Below, in pieces: positions 6,790 through 17,167 of a stretch of DNA of 64,000 nucleotides; within the stretch, counting starts at the first letter, position 1; every line of letters starts with the position of its first letter. The DNA lies in contig NZ_JAPENY010000001.1 of NCBI RefSeq assembly GCF_026341825.1, positions 2,480,001 through 2,544,000 on the forward strand. Direction: 5' to 3'. Both the position numbers and the translations under genes were made by a program. Below the pieces are notes generated by a model. That model saw only the letters and a list, made by a program, of their open reading frames with translations, was not told the origin of the DNA and ran no database searches. Source of the DNA: Streptomyces sp. NBC_00620 (lineage in GTDB: Bacteria > Actinomycetota > Actinomycetes > Streptomycetales > Streptomycetaceae).

Positions 6790-8325
6790 ATGTCTGCTGA
6801 CAGCACCGCTGTCGTCGCCCCCGCGGGGCCGGATACCTCCGGCTCCGGTCGCGTGTCCGGTGGACGGCATCTCGGACTCGCCCTGGTCGTGATCGCCGCG
6901 GCCCAGCTGATGGTGGTCCTCGACGCCACGATCACCAACATCGCCCTGCCCGCCATCCAGACCGACCTGGGTGTCTCCGACTCCAACCTGGCGTGGATCG
7001 TCAACTCCTACGCGCTGGCCTTCGGCGGACTGCTCCTGCTCGGCGGCAAGGCGGGGGATCTCTTCGGGCGGCGGAAGATGTTCCAGGTGGGCATCGCCGT
7101 CTTCACGCTGGCCTCGCTGCTCGGCGGGCTGGCCCCGAATGAGGGGCTGTTGATCGGCGCCCGCATTCTGCAGGGTGCGGGCGCTGCGCTCGCCGCGCCC
7201 AGTGCCCTGGCGCTGATCACCACCACGTTCCCGGCGGGCAAGCCGCGCAATACGGCGATGGGTGTGTACGCCGGGATGGCCGGCATCGGTGCCACGGTCG
7301 GGCTGCTGATGGGCGGCGTACTCACCGACGTACTGGACTGGCGGTGGGTGTTCTTCGTCAACATTCCCATCGGGCTTGCGGTGCTGGCCGGGACACGGAC
7401 CCTTGTCGAGGCCGAACGGCACGCGGGGCGGCTGGACGTGCCCGGCGCGATCACCGGCACCGGTGGGCTGATCGCCCTGGTCTACGGCATCACGCGGGGC
7501 GGCGAGCACGGCTGGACCGGCGGCCTCACGCTGGTCTCCTTCGGTGCGGCGGCCGTACTGCTCGCGGTCTTCCTGGTGGTCCAGGCCCGGACCGCGCACC
7601 CGATGATGCCGCTGCGGCTGTTCAAGGACCGCAGCCGGTGGGGGAGTTACGCCACGATGCTGTTCATCGGCGCGGGCATGTTCGCCACCTTCTACTTCCT
7701 GACCCTCTACATGCAGCTGATCCTCGGCTACAGCCCGGTCAGGACCGGCTTCGCCTATCTGCCGTTCAGTTTCGGGATGGCGGCGGCCGCGGGCATCAGC
7801 TCCAAGCTGGTCGCCCGGTTCGCGCCGCGCGTCATCGCCGGGCCCGGGCTGCTGGTCGCGGCCGTGGGCATGCTCTGGTTCGCGACCCTGGAGCCGGACT
7901 CCTCGTACGCCGCGCATCTGATGCCCGCCATGTTCGTCACGGCGCTGGGTCTCGGCGCGAGCTTCGTGCCGATGACGCTCGGCGCGGTCAGCGGTGTCTC
8001 CCACGAGGACACCGGGATCGCCTCCGCGCTCCTCAACACCGCCCAGCAGATCGGCGGCGCCCTCGGCCTCGCCGTCCTGTCGACGATCTCCACCTCGGCC
8101 GCGAACGACAAGCTGCCCGAGGCGGCCACCGCCCTCTACCGGGGCCTGGCCACCAAGGACTTCACCCTGGCCGCCCGGGCGGGCGAGGCCGTGACCCACG
8201 GCTACACCCTGGCGTTCGTCGCCGCCGCAGGCATGTTCCTGGCCGGCCTCGCCGTCACCGCGTTCGCCGTCACCGCAGGCAAGCAGCAGCACACCGAAGG
8301 CGCGGCTCCGGTCCACATGGGCTGA
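6790..8325 (+). CDS. DHA2-family MFS drug exporter (EmrB/QacA type), 511 aa
   Basis: A 14-helix proton-driven multidrug exporter. Helix 1 carries LDATITNIALPAIQTDLG (motif D1), followed by LAWIVNSYALAFG, the loop GKAGDLFGRRKMF (motif A), and antiporter motif C near GMAGIGATVGLLMGG. The ATG at 6790 is preferred because GGAG lies 7 bases upstream and the product then begins with a short Ser/Pro-rich tail of usual length. It converges on the SGNH hydrolase. Substrate unknown. Confidence 0.9.
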   Translation: MSADSTAVVAPAGPDTSGSGRVSGGRHLGLALVVIAAAQLMVVLDATITNIALPAIQTDLGVSDSNLAWIVNSYALAFGGLLLLGGKAGDLFGRRKMFQVGIAVFTLASLLGGLAPNEGLLIGARILQGAGAALAAPSALALITTTFPAGKPRNTAMGVYAGMAGIGATVGLLMGGVLTDVLDWRWVFFVNIPIGLAVLAGTRTLVEAERHAGRLDVPGAITGTGGLIALVYGITRGGEHGWTGGLTLVSFGAAAVLLAVFLVVQARTAHPMMPLRLFKDRSRWGSYATMLFIGAGMFATFYFLTLYMQLILGYSPVRTGFAYLPFSFGMAAAAGISSKLVARFAPRVIAGPGLLVAAVGMLWFATLEPDSSYAAHLMPAMFVTALGLGASFVPMTLGAVSGVSHEDTGIASALLNTAQQIGGALGLAVLSTISTSAANDKLPEAATALYRGLATKDFTLAARAGEAVTHGYTLAFVAAAGMFLAGLAVTAFAVTAGKQQHTEGAAPVHMG

Positions 8326-8341
8326 CCCCGGCTCCCTCAGG

Positions 8342-8367
8342 CGGGCGGCTCGTCCCGCGTCCGCCCG
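8342..8367. terminator. Hairpin between convergent DHA2 exporter and SGNH hydrolase genes
   Basis: A 7-bp GC stem (8342-8348 with 8361-8367, 12-base loop) occupies the 43-base space between two converging stops and probably serves both. Confidence 0.4.
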
Positions 8368-8368
8368 T

Positions 8369-9043
8369 TCAGGCGGAGTAGGGCTCGCCCAGGTCCCAGG
8401 CCTGGTACATCGCCTCCGCGAAGGCCTCCGCGATCCTGTGCTCGCCGCTCTCGTTCGGGTGTGTGCCGTCGTACGTGTCGAGGTGGACGTCGTACGAGGC
8501 CGGGGGCGACGCCAGGAGGAGGGGGGAGCGGGGTTCGTCGAGGTCGGCGACGGTCTTGGCGAGGAGTTCGTTGAAGGCGGCGACCTCGGTGGCGAAGGGG
8601 GCGTCGGACTCGGCGCGGACGTTCGGGATCACCGGGAGTACGACCATGCGGACGCGGGGGTTCGCGGCGCGGGCCTCCGCGATGAAGGCGCGGGCGTTGT
8701 CCGCGGTCTGCACCGCGTTCGTGTAGAAGCCCAGGTCGATCAGGCCCAGGGCGACCAGCAGGATGTCGGCGCGCTGCGCGCGGACCGCCTCGCCGATCAG
8801 CGGGGTCATGTGGAGCCAGCCCTCGCCCCAGCCCGCGAGGTGGGCGCGGGGGAAGTCCGGGTCCGCGTACTCGTAGGAGTCGGGGGACTCCGTCGCCTTG
8901 TCGTACAGCGTCTCGCGCGGGCCGACGATCCGGAACGGGCCCGCGTACGTCTCGCGCAGGTGCTGCCACATCCGGTAACGCCATGTGTGTTCGCCCGCGC
9001 TTCCGATCGTCTGGGAATCGCCGACGGGCATGAACCTGAGCAT
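8369..9043 (-). CDS. SGNH/GDSL-family hydrolase, 224 aa
   Basis: A small serine esterase/lipase fold. Block I is FMPVGDSQTIG (nucleophile Ser in GDS), block III is represented by ALGLIDLG rather than the usual GxND, and block V is YDGTHPNESGEHRIAEAF, giving the catalytic Asp-x-x-His. The Gly-Leu-Ile-Asp variation in block III is a departure from the consensus Asn that forms the oxyanion hole. There is no signal peptide, so it is probably cytoplasmic. The start could be 9043 (taken here), or ATG 9076 or GTG 9103 further upstream in frame. Confidence 0.8.
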   Translation of the reverse strand: MLRFMPVGDSQTIGSAGEHTWRYRMWQHLRETYAGPFRIVGPRETLYDKATESPDSYEYADPDFPRAHLAGWGEGWLHMTPLIGEAVRAQRADILLVALGLIDLGFYTNAVQTADNARAFIAEARAANPRVRMVVLPVIPNVRAESDAPFATEVAAFNELLAKTVADLDEPRSPLLLASPPASYDVHLDTYDGTHPNESGEHRIAEAFAEAMYQAWDLGEPYSA

Positions 9044-9083
9044 CCGCTCATCATGGACGATCGGTACGGGTGACATGGCCGGT

Positions 9084-9107
9084 GGGGGTGTGAAGCTTGA
9101 CACCCCC
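9084..9107. promoter_or_regulatory. Palindrome between divergent SGNH and beta-propeller genes
   Basis: GGGGGTGT (9084-9091) and ACACCCCC (9100-9107) are exact reverse complements around an 8-base centre containing AAGCTT. It lies between two divergently transcribed genes, where a terminator is unlikely, so an operator is the better guess. Confidence 0.35.
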
Positions 9108-9168
9108 AGTGGCTGGTCGGCCGTGAAGGCCGATGTGAACGCCTGTCCGGGATGGCAGGCTTGGGGGC

Positions 9169-10137
9169 ATGCGCCGACCGCTCGTCTTTCTTGCCGGGGT
9201 CCTTCTCATGGGTGCGCTCGCCGCGCCCGCCATCGCCGCCGACGGCGACGACGGCTTCACGATCAAGGACCCTCGCATCACGGAGTCCAGCGGCCTCGCC
9301 GCCTCCCGGCAGCACCCCGGGATCTACTGGACGCACAACGACCAGGACAACGGCGCCTACCTCTACGCCGTCGACAGCCGCACCGGCGAGACCGTCGCGA
9401 CGATCACCATGACCGGAGTGGGCACCCCGCGCGACGTCGAGGCCATCCAGATCGGCCCGGACAACCAGATCTACGTCGGTGACATCGGCGACAACGACGG
9501 CGTCGTCTGGGACTACGTGTGGGTCTATCAGCTGCCCGAGCCCAAGGTGCTCAAGGACCAGACGATCCGCACCACGCAGTACGTCGTGAAGTACTCCGAC
9601 GGACCCCGCGACGCCGAGTCGCTCCTCGTGCACCCCAAGACCGGGCGGGTCTACATCATCGACAAGCAGGAGGACGGCGGGCACCTGTACGAGGGGCCCG
9701 CCAAGCTCTCCGCCTCCGGGACCAACGTCTTCAAGCCCGTCGTCCCCGTCGACCTGTGGGCCACCGACGCCGCTTTCTCCCCGGACGGCCAACAGCTCGC
9801 CGTGCGCGGCTACTTCGGCGGGATCGCGTACGACTGGAACGGCGGCAAGATCGAGAAGCTGGGGCGGATCAGCGTGCCCCTGGGCCAGGGGGAGTCCGTC
9901 AGCTACTCCACCGACGGGACCAAGCTCATGCTCGGCAGCGAAGGAGCCGGGAGTTCGGTCGTGGCGGAGGATGCGCCCGGGGACGTCGGCGAGGCGTCCA
10001 AGTCGCCGTCCAGGGGCGGGAGTTCGGCGGCGCAGGGCGGCGACGGCGACAGCGACGGCTTCAAGGTCGGCGCCCTTGCCGTCGCCATCGGTCTTGTCGT
10101 CGTCATCGGCTTGAAGCGGCTGCTGCGGCGGTCGTAG
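9169..10137 (+). CDS. Secreted, membrane-anchored beta-propeller-like protein, 322 aa
   Basis: An N-terminal signal peptide (MRRPLVFLAGVLLMGALAAPAIA, cleavage after AIA) is followed by a repeated blade-like sequence with motifs ESSGLAASRQHPGIYWTHND, RDVEAIQIGPDNQIYVGDIGDN and RDAESLLVHPKTGRVYIIDK, then a Gly/Ser/Asp-rich linker and a C-terminal transmembrane helix ending KRLLRRS. This is a WD40/SMP-like propeller held on the outer face of the membrane. Similar proteins occur across Streptomyces without known function. The ATG at 9169 is preceded only by a G-run. Confidence 0.75.
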   Translation: MRRPLVFLAGVLLMGALAAPAIAADGDDGFTIKDPRITESSGLAASRQHPGIYWTHNDQDNGAYLYAVDSRTGETVATITMTGVGTPRDVEAIQIGPDNQIYVGDIGDNDGVVWDYVWVYQLPEPKVLKDQTIRTTQYVVKYSDGPRDAESLLVHPKTGRVYIIDKQEDGGHLYEGPAKLSASGTNVFKPVVPVDLWATDAAFSPDGQQLAVRGYFGGIAYDWNGGKIEKLGRISVPLGQGESVSYSTDGTKLMLGSEGAGSSVVAEDAPGDVGEASKSPSRGGSSAAQGGDGDSDGFKVGALAVAIGLVVVIGLKRLLRRS

Positions 10138-10144
10138 CGAGAGG

Positions 10145-10561
10145 TCAGTCCTCGGCCTTCTCCTCCATCGGCCGCACCTCGTAGTGCAGCGTCGGTGTCC
10201 GCATCACCTTGTGGGCCAGCGGCACGAACACCCCGTGCGAGAGGGGGTACTTCTTCCGCAGCAGCTGGGCCGCGTGCTTGTCCTCCGGGCTGCCCTGGTC
10301 CAGCAGCCGCGTCCGGGCGTGGATCTCGGGCCCGGTCGGGGCGCCGCGGAGGGTGGAGGGGGCGATCTCCACCTCGGGGTTGTTGCGCAGGCGTTTGGCC
10401 TTCCAGGCGCTGCCCGGGGTGCGGAAGTACGCGTGGTCCCCCTCGACAGCGATGTTGACGGGGGTGCCGACGCCTGTGCCGTCCTTCTTGTGGCTGGTGA
10501 GGAGGACGGCCCATTGCTTGACGAAACGGGTGAGTTCGGGGCTCGTACTCGGAGTACTCAT
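10145..10561 (-). CDS. PPOX-class flavin/F420-dependent split-barrel protein, 138 aa
   Basis: Short single-domain split beta-barrel proteins of this class bind FMN or F420 and reduce or oxidise small molecules. The sequence runs through WAVLLTSHKKDGTGVGTPVNIAVEGDHAYF and RTPGSAWKAKRLRNNPEVEIAPS, the cofactor-phosphate binding stretch of the PPOX family, and ends in the usual charged tail. The start ATG at 10561 is preceded by GGAGG; longer upstream frames are GC-skew artefacts. It converges on the propeller gene with a 7-base gap and lies downstream of the TetR gene in the same direction. Confidence 0.82.
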   Translation of the reverse strand: MSTPSTSPELTRFVKQWAVLLTSHKKDGTGVGTPVNIAVEGDHAYFRTPGSAWKAKRLRNNPEVEIAPSTLRGAPTGPEIHARTRLLDQGSPEDKHAAQLLRKKYPLSHGVFVPLAHKVMRTPTLHYEVRPMEEKAED

Positions 10562-10592
10562 GCCTCCATACAGGCACTGATCACTCGGTTTG

Positions 10593-11351
10593 TCACCCTT
10601 TGGCGCGTCGCGAGACGAACGTTTCGAGCCCGTCGAGGATCCGCTGAAGACCGAACTCGAAGTGGTCGAAGTCGGTACCGAAGGCGTCCTCGCTGAGGGA
10701 GGCGAGGAAGGGGTGGTTGCCGTCGGCCATGACCTTCTCGAAGACGGGGATGTGGGCCTGCCAGAACTCGGCATCGGTCAGACCCGTTCTGCGTTCCGCC
10801 TCCTCCTGGTACACCTGCGTGCGGGCGGCCCCGACGACGTATCCGTCGATCATGACGATCGCCGAGACCAGCTCGGGATCGGACAGGCCCATCGGCTTGA
10901 TGCGGGCGAGCATCTTCTCCATGCCGTCGAGCGCGCTCGGGCCGAGGATCGGGCGGGACTGGTTGACCTGGAGCAGCCAGGGGTGGCGCCGGTAGAGGGC
11001 GAGGGTCGCCCGGCCCAGAGCCTCCAGGGCCGAGCGCCAGCTGCCGTCACCGAGGTCGGCAGGGTTCTCGGACGGCCGCTGGACCCGGTCCAGCATCAGG
11101 TCGAGCAGCTCGCCCTTGCCGGGGACGTAACGGTAGAGGGACATCGCTCCGGTGCCGAGTTCGGTGCCGATCCGGCGCATCGAGACCGCGTCAAGGCCGT
11201 CGGAGTCCGCGACCAGGATGGCCGCCTCCACGATCCGCTCCAGCGTCAGGCCCGGCTTGGGCCCGCGGCTGGGGCGCTTGCCGGTGTCCCACAGCAGTTC
11301 GAGAGTGCGCCGGATGTCGCCGCTGCCGCTGGTCTCCGTGCTGCTTGTCAT
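10593..11351 (-). CDS. TetR-family repressor (TetR_C_1 type), 252 aa
   Basis: Residues 34-80 form the TetR helix-turn-helix (LTLERIVEAAILVADSDG, then MRRIGTELGTGAMSLYRYV), and the C-terminal domain (LQVNQSRPILGPSALDGMEKML ...) belongs to the tetracycline-repressor-like TetR_C_1 class that frequently governs DrrAB-type exporters. It is divergent from exactly such an ABC exporter. The 96-base intergenic space contains two related GTACG-centred dyads 21 bp apart, suited to repression of both promoters. The inducer is probably the exported compound. Confidence 0.9.
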   Translation of the reverse strand: MTSSTETSGSGDIRRTLELLWDTGKRPSRGPKPGLTLERIVEAAILVADSDGLDAVSMRRIGTELGTGAMSLYRYVPGKGELLDLMLDRVQRPSENPADLGDGSWRSALEALGRATLALYRRHPWLLQVNQSRPILGPSALDGMEKMLARIKPMGLSDPELVSAIVMIDGYVVGAARTQVYQEEAERRTGLTDAEFWQAHIPVFEKVMADGNHPFLASLSEDAFGTDFDHFEFGLQRILDGLETFVSRRAKG

Positions 11352-11383
11352 GGGTGCAGCTTAGTTCCGTGGCAAAAAACTGG

Positions 11384-11415
11384 GTACGTCGTACGCGTAA
11401 TCGGGTACGGTGTAC
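11384..11415. promoter_or_regulatory. Pair of phased dyads, probable TetR operators
   Basis: GTACGTCGTAC (11384-11394) is a perfect 11-bp palindrome and GTACGGTGTAC (11405-11415) an imperfect one. Each is preceded by GG, and their centres are 21 bp apart, two turns of the helix. They lie between the tetR start and the ABC exporter Shine-Dalgarno. Confidence 0.6.
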
Positions 11416-11447
11416 TCAGTTAAGGGGAAGAGGGAGAAGGGGGAACC

Positions 11448-12437
11448 ATGAGCGAGGGTTACGCGGTACGGGCCGAGGGCCTGGAGAAGCGGTACGGGGA
11501 GAAGCACGCGCTCGACGGCTTCGATCTGGCGGTGCGGGAGGGGACGGTGCACGGCCTGCTCGGGCCGAACGGCGCGGGCAAGACCACCGCCGTCCGCATC
11601 CTGTCCACACTCCTGCGGCTCGACGGCGGGAGCGCGACGGTGGCCGGCCTGGACGTGGCACGGCAGCCGCGGGAGGTACGGGCGCGGATCGGGCTCACGG
11701 GGCAGTACGCCGCCGTGGACGAGGTGCTCACCGGGCGGCAGAACCTGGAGATGTTCGGCAGGCTGTTCCATCTGGGCGGACGCAGGGCGCGGCTGCGGGC
11801 GGGCGAGCTGCTTGAGCAGTTCGACCTCGTCGAGGCCGCCGACAAGGGCGTCGGGAAGTACAGCGGCGGCATGCGGCGCCGCCTCGACCTCGCCGCGTCG
11901 ATGATCCTCACCCCGAGCGTGCTGTTCCTGGACGAGCCGACGACCGGGCTCGACCCCCGTGGCCGGGGTGAAGTCTGGGACTCCGTACGGGCGTTGGTGA
12001 GCGGCGGCACGACCGTCCTGCTGACCACGCAGTACCTGGAGGAGGCCGACAAGCTCGCCTCGCGCATCACCGTGATCGACCAGGGCCGGGCCATCGCGGA
12101 CGACACTCCGGACGGGCTGAAGGACACGGTCGGCGGCGACCGCATCGAGGTCGTGGTCAGCGAACGCGCCGACATCCCGCGGGTGGTGAAGGTGGTGGCC
12201 CGGGTCGCGGACGGCGAACCGGAGTCGGACGAGACCGAACTCCGCGTCCACGCGCCGGTGACCGACCGGGTGGCCGCGCTCACCGACGTGGCGCGGACCC
12301 TCCAGGACGAGGGCGTCGCCGTCGAGGACATCGGCCTGCGCAGGCCGAGCCTCGACGACGTGTTCCTGCGGCTGACCGGACACCGTACGGCCGCCGTCGA
12401 CGGCACGGACACGAGCACGAAGGAGGCGGTGGCATGA
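11448..12437 (+). CDS. ABC exporter ATP-binding subunit, DrrA type, 329 aa
   Basis: Daunorubicin-resistance-type ATPase. Walker A is [13 protein letters not shown] (residues about 40-52), Q-loop [10 protein letters not shown], signature [13 protein letters not shown], Walker [17 protein letters not shown], and switch His is replaced by the family-typical Gln in [13 protein letters not shown]. The C-terminal 100 residues are the extra DrrA-like domain. A G/A-rich Shine-Dalgarno precedes the ATG at 11448. It overlaps the permease by four bases (ATGA), so the two are translationally coupled. Probably exports a hydrophobic drug. Confidence 0.93.
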   Translation: MSEGYAVRAEGLEKRYGEKHALDGFDLAVREGTVHGLLGPNGAGKTTAVRILSTLLRLDGGSATVAGLDVARQPREVRARIGLTGQYAAVDEVLTGRQNLEMFGRLFHLGGRRARLRAGELLEQFDLVEAADKGVGKYSGGMRRRLDLAASMILTPSVLFLDEPTTGLDPRGRGEVWDSVRALVSGGTTVLLTTQYLEEADKLASRITVIDQGRAIADDTPDGLKDTVGGDRIEVVVSERADIPRVVKVVARVADGEPESDETELRVHAPVTDRVAALTDVARTLQDEGVAVEDIGLRRPSLDDVFLRLTGHRTAAVDGTDTSTKEAVA

Positions 12438-13255
12438 GCGCGCTGGAACTGACCGGACCGAGCGGTCGCGGTCGTACGTACTGGGCACTCGTCGACTGCT
12501 GGAACGTCGTCCGGCGCGGGCTGACCCACTATCAGCGCCAACCCATCAACATCGTCTGGCAGTTGGGCTTCCCGATCCTCTCCGTGCTGCTGTACGGGTA
12601 TGTCTTCGGCAGTGCGATGAAGGTGCCGGGCGGCGGGGACTACAAGGACTTCCTGATGCCGGGCATGTTTGTGATGACGATGGCCTTCGGCTTCATCAAC
12701 ACCGCGACGGTCGTGGTCTACGACGCGACCAGGGGCGTCATCGACCGGTTCCGCTCGATGCCGATGGCGCCGTCCGCCGTGGTCTCCGGTCGCGGGGTGA
12801 CGGATCTGCTCGGCGCCTGCGCGGAGTTGACGATCCTGATGCTCACCGCGTTCGCCATGGGCTGGCGTCCCGACGGCGGACTCGCCTTCCTGGCGGCCTT
12901 CGGACTGCTGCTCTGGCTGCGCTTCTCACTGATCTGGCTCGGCGTGTGGCTCGGGCTCATGGTGCCCAACCCGGAGGCGGCGGGCGGGCTGTTCGCGGTC
13001 GCCTTCCCGCTGACGATGATCTCCAGCATCTTCGTCGCGCCGCAGCTGATGCCGGACTGGCTCGGCTTCGTCGCGGCCTGGAACCCGATCTCGTCCACGG
13101 CGGCGGCCGCGCGTGACCTGTTCGGCACGCCGGTCGGCAGCGGGGACTCATGGGTCGAGCAGCACGCCCTGCTGATGGCGGGCGTGTGGCCGCTGGTCCT
13201 GACGCTGATCTTCCTGCCGCTCGCGGTGCGCAGGTTCAGGAAGCTGAGCCACTGA
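12434..13255 (+). CDS. ABC-2 exporter permease subunit, DrrB type, 273 aa
   Basis: Six predicted transmembrane helices: after a cytoplasmic start the [16 protein letters not shown] segment, [40 protein letters not shown] (the conserved cytosolic RFRSMP loop of the DrrB/ABC-2 family), two long helices, and a final helix before RRFRKLSH. Partner of the upstream ATPase. The gene ends at an 11-bp bidirectional terminator shared with serC. Confidence 0.9.
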   Translation: MSALELTGPSGRGRTYWALVDCWNVVRRGLTHYQRQPINIVWQLGFPILSVLLYGYVFGSAMKVPGGGDYKDFLMPGMFVMTMAFGFINTATVVVYDATRGVIDRFRSMPMAPSAVVSGRGVTDLLGACAELTILMLTAFAMGWRPDGGLAFLAAFGLLLWLRFSLIWLGVWLGLMVPNPEAAGGLFAVAFPLTMISSIFVAPQLMPDWLGFVAAWNPISSTAAAARDLFGTPVGSGDSWVEQHALLMAGVWPLVLTLIFLPLAVRRFRKLSH

Positions 13256-13271
13256 GACGGGACATGAGAGA

Positions 13272-13297
13272 GGGCGCCCGGCGAGTGCCGGGCGCCC
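13272..13297. terminator. Bidirectional terminator between ABC permease and serC
   Basis: A perfect 11-bp GC-rich stem (13272-13282 with 13287-13297) with a GAGT loop lies in the 60-base gap between two convergent genes. Confidence 0.8.
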
Positions 13298-13315
13298 CCA
13301 TCCTCGTAAGACCGG

Positions 13316-14731
<1,416 letters not shown>

Positions 14732-14732
14732 A

Positions 14733-15947
14733 CTACGGCGTCGTCAGTCGCACCGGCAGCCCGAACAGGTCGTTCTGTGTGACCACCGGCTTGTTGCGGA
14801 GTTCGGAGGGCGGGACTGCCAGGTCGAGGGTCGGGAAGCGTTCGTACAGGGCCGGGAGGGCTACTGCCGCCTCGAGGCGGGAGAGTGCTGCGCCGGGGCA
14901 GACGTGGGGGCCGTGGCCGAAGGAGATGTGGCGGTTCGAGGAGGTGCGGGTGATGTCGAAGGCGCCTGCGGTCGGGCCGTGGGCCTGCTCGTCGCGGCCG
15001 ATCGCTCCGTAGGAGACGATCAGCGCGTCTCCCGCGGGGAGCACCTTGTCGCCGACGGGAACGTCCTCCGTCGCGAAGCGGATCAGGACGTGCGAGGTGG
15101 GTGTGGAGTAGCGAAGGGTCTCCTCGACCACCGCGGACCAGTCGGCCTCGCCGGAGAGGACAAGGGCGCGCTGGTCGGGGTGGAGCGACAGGTTGACGAC
15201 GGCGTTGACGATGAGGGAGATCGTCGTCTCGTGGCCCGCCGCGACCATCAGCTGGAGGGTGGAGACGATCTCCTCGTCGGTGAGGTGGTCGCCGTCCTCG
15301 GAGGCGAGGAGGAGCGCCGACGTGAGGTCGTCACCCGGTTCGGCGCGCTTGGCCGCGACCGTCTCGGCCATGATGCCCGCGAGTTCCGTGAGCGTGGCGA
15401 TGACCTCGGCCGGCGGCGTCTGCGTGGAGAAGAACTTCTCGAAGAGCTCCTTGAGACGGGGGAGCTTCGCCTCGTCGATGCCCATGAGGTCGGCGATGAC
15501 GAACATGGGGAGCGGGTAGGCGAAGTCGGCCTTGAGGTCGACGACATCGACGTCCGTCGGCAGGCCGTCGAGCAGCCCCTCCGTCAGCTTGGCGATCCGC
15601 TCCCGCATCTGCTCCACCCGCCGCGGAGTCAGCGCCTGCGCCACCAGCGTCCGCATCCGGCGATGGTCCGCACCGTCCACCGTGAGCATCGAGCGGCCGG
15701 GGTTCGCGAGCCCGATCAGCGGCCAGTCCGGTGCTATCTCGCCGCGCTGCCAGGCACCCCAGACGTTGATGTCCTTCACAAGGCGGGGGTCGGTCAGCAA
15801 CTTCTTCGCCTCGGCGTGATGGGTGACCGCCCACACCGGGACCTCGCCGGGCAGCTCCACGGCGGCGAGCGGACCCGCCTCGCGGAGGCGGGCGCTCTCC
15901 CCCTCGAGGTCGGTGACGAACGGGTCCAGCGCGATACGAGTGGTCAT
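14733..15947 (-). CDS. Cytochrome P450, CYP154-like, last gene of the conservon, 404 aa
   Basis: A soluble class I P450. The I-helix oxygen-activation motif is MVAAGHETT, the K-helix has an intact ExxR (EETLRYS), and the haem loop is FGHGPHVCPGAALSRLE with the Cys thiolate ligand. Start ATG 15947 overlaps the stop of the preceding P450 (ATGA) and has GGGAGG upstream; a longer frame is open but belongs to the upstream gene's DNA. CYP157-CYP154 pairs at the end of conservons are characteristic of Streptomyces. No ferredoxin is adjacent, so electrons must come from elsewhere. Confidence 0.93.
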   Translation of the reverse strand: MTTRIALDPFVTDLEGESARLREAGPLAAVELPGEVPVWAVTHHAEAKKLLTDPRLVKDINVWGAWQRGEIAPDWPLIGLANPGRSMLTVDGADHRRMRTLVAQALTPRRVEQMRERIAKLTEGLLDGLPTDVDVVDLKADFAYPLPMFVIADLMGIDEAKLPRLKELFEKFFSTQTPPAEVIATLTELAGIMAETVAAKRAEPGDDLTSALLLASEDGDHLTDEEIVSTLQLMVAAGHETTISLIVNAVVNLSLHPDQRALVLSGEADWSAVVEETLRYSTPTSHVLIRFATEDVPVGDKVLPAGDALIVSYGAIGRDEQAHGPTAGAFDITRTSSNRHISFGHGPHVCPGAALSRLEAAVALPALYERFPTLDLAVPPSELRNKPVVTQNDLFGLPVRLTTP

Positions 15948-17167
15948 GCGGGCGTGCCTCCCAGGGCCGGAGTCGGGGTGAATCTCACAGGCAGTTCGGT
16001 CAGCCCCCGCAGCCACGGGGAGGGCCGCCGGGTCAGCGACTCGGCGGTCACGGCGAGGTCGATGTCCGGCAGCCGGTCCAGTACGACCTCGATCCCGGTC
16101 CGCGCGATGACCTCCGCGACCTCCTGAGCCGGGAACGGGCAGCGGTGTTCACCGTGGCCGAAGGAGAAGTGGGCGTTGTTGCCGCCGGTGAGGGCGGAGC
16201 CGTCGGTCCGCACCTGGGGGTCGGAGTTGGCGCCCTGCAGACCGAGGATGAGCAGGTCGCCGGAGCGGATGCGGCGGCCGCCGAGCTGGGTGTCGCGGGA
16301 GGTCCAGCGCCCTGCGATGTTCTGGGAGGGGGTGTCCTCCCACAGGACCTCGTTCATGGCCTCGGCGACGCTGTGCCGGCCGCCGAACAGCGAGGCCGCG
16401 AAACGGTCGTCGGTGAGCATCAGGCGCAGCGAGTTGCCGATCCAGTCGGCGGTCGGCTGGTGGCCCGCGGCCATCATGACCATCAGGTCCTGGGCGATCT
16501 CCTCGTCCGTGAACCCGGACGTGTCCGCGAGCATGCGGGACACGACGTCGTTCGCGGGCGCCGCCTTCCGGTCGGCGAGCAACTGCCCCATGGACGCGGC
16601 GAGATGCTGCTGCCCCGCCAGCGCCTCCGCCGTTCCGTTGATCATGTCGTTGAGGGCGGTGACCAGGCCAGGGCCCTGCTCGTCCGTGAAGCCGTAGAGC
16701 GTGGCGAGGACGCGGACCGGCAGCAGCGCCGCGTAGTCCCCGACGATGTCCGTCTCGCCCTTGGCGCACACCGCGTCGATGAGCTCGTCGGCGAACTTCT
16801 CGGCGTGGCCGCGCAGTTCGAAGGGGTCGACGGCTTCGAGGGCGTCGCTGATCATCGCGGCGCGCTCGCGGTGGCGTTCGCCGACCGTGTAGAGGATGGA
16901 GGGCTGCTTGCGGCCGATCATCGGTAGGAGCGGCCAGTCGTCCGGGATGTTCGGCCACTGGCTCCACAGGTCGGAGTCCCGGCTGAACAGCACGGGATCG
17001 CCGGTGACCTGGTGCAGTTCGCGGTAGCCGAGCACCAGCCACGCCGGTACGTCACCGTCGAGCACGACCGGCACCACGGACCCGTGGTCGCGCCTCATCT
17101 CCCGGTACAGCTCGGCGGGTTCGGTCTGGAACCTGGGCCCGCTGAGGGGCACGGGGGCGGCGGTCAC
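15944..17167 (-). CDS. Cytochrome P450, CYP157-like, with degenerate ExxR motif, 407 aa
   Basis: The haem-binding loop FGHGEHRCPFPAQ and the I-helix MAAGHQPTAD identify a P450. The K-helix motif that should be Glu-x-x-Arg reads Glu-Val-Leu-Trp (NEVLWEDTP), so the otherwise near-universal arginine is missing. Loss of ExxR is an established trait of the CYP157 family, whose members sit beside CYP154 in conservons, which fits this context. It begins with GTG overlapping the GTPase stop (GTGA) and ends in ATGA with the CYP154-like gene. Whether it is catalytic is unknown. Confidence 0.9.
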   Translation of the reverse strand: MTAAPVPLSGPRFQTEPAELYREMRRDHGSVVPVVLDGDVPAWLVLGYRELHQVTGDPVLFSRDSDLWSQWPNIPDDWPLLPMIGRKQPSILYTVGERHRERAAMISDALEAVDPFELRGHAEKFADELIDAVCAKGETDIVGDYAALLPVRVLATLYGFTDEQGPGLVTALNDMINGTAEALAGQQHLAASMGQLLADRKAAPANDVVSRMLADTSGFTDEEIAQDLMVMMAAGHQPTADWIGNSLRLMLTDDRFAASLFGGRHSVAEAMNEVLWEDTPSQNIAGRWTSRDTQLGGRRIRSGDLLILGLQGANSDPQVRTDGSALTGGNNAHFSFGHGEHRCPFPAQEVAEVIARTGIEVVLDRLPDIDLAVTAESLTRRPSPWLRGLTELPVRFTPTPALGGTPA

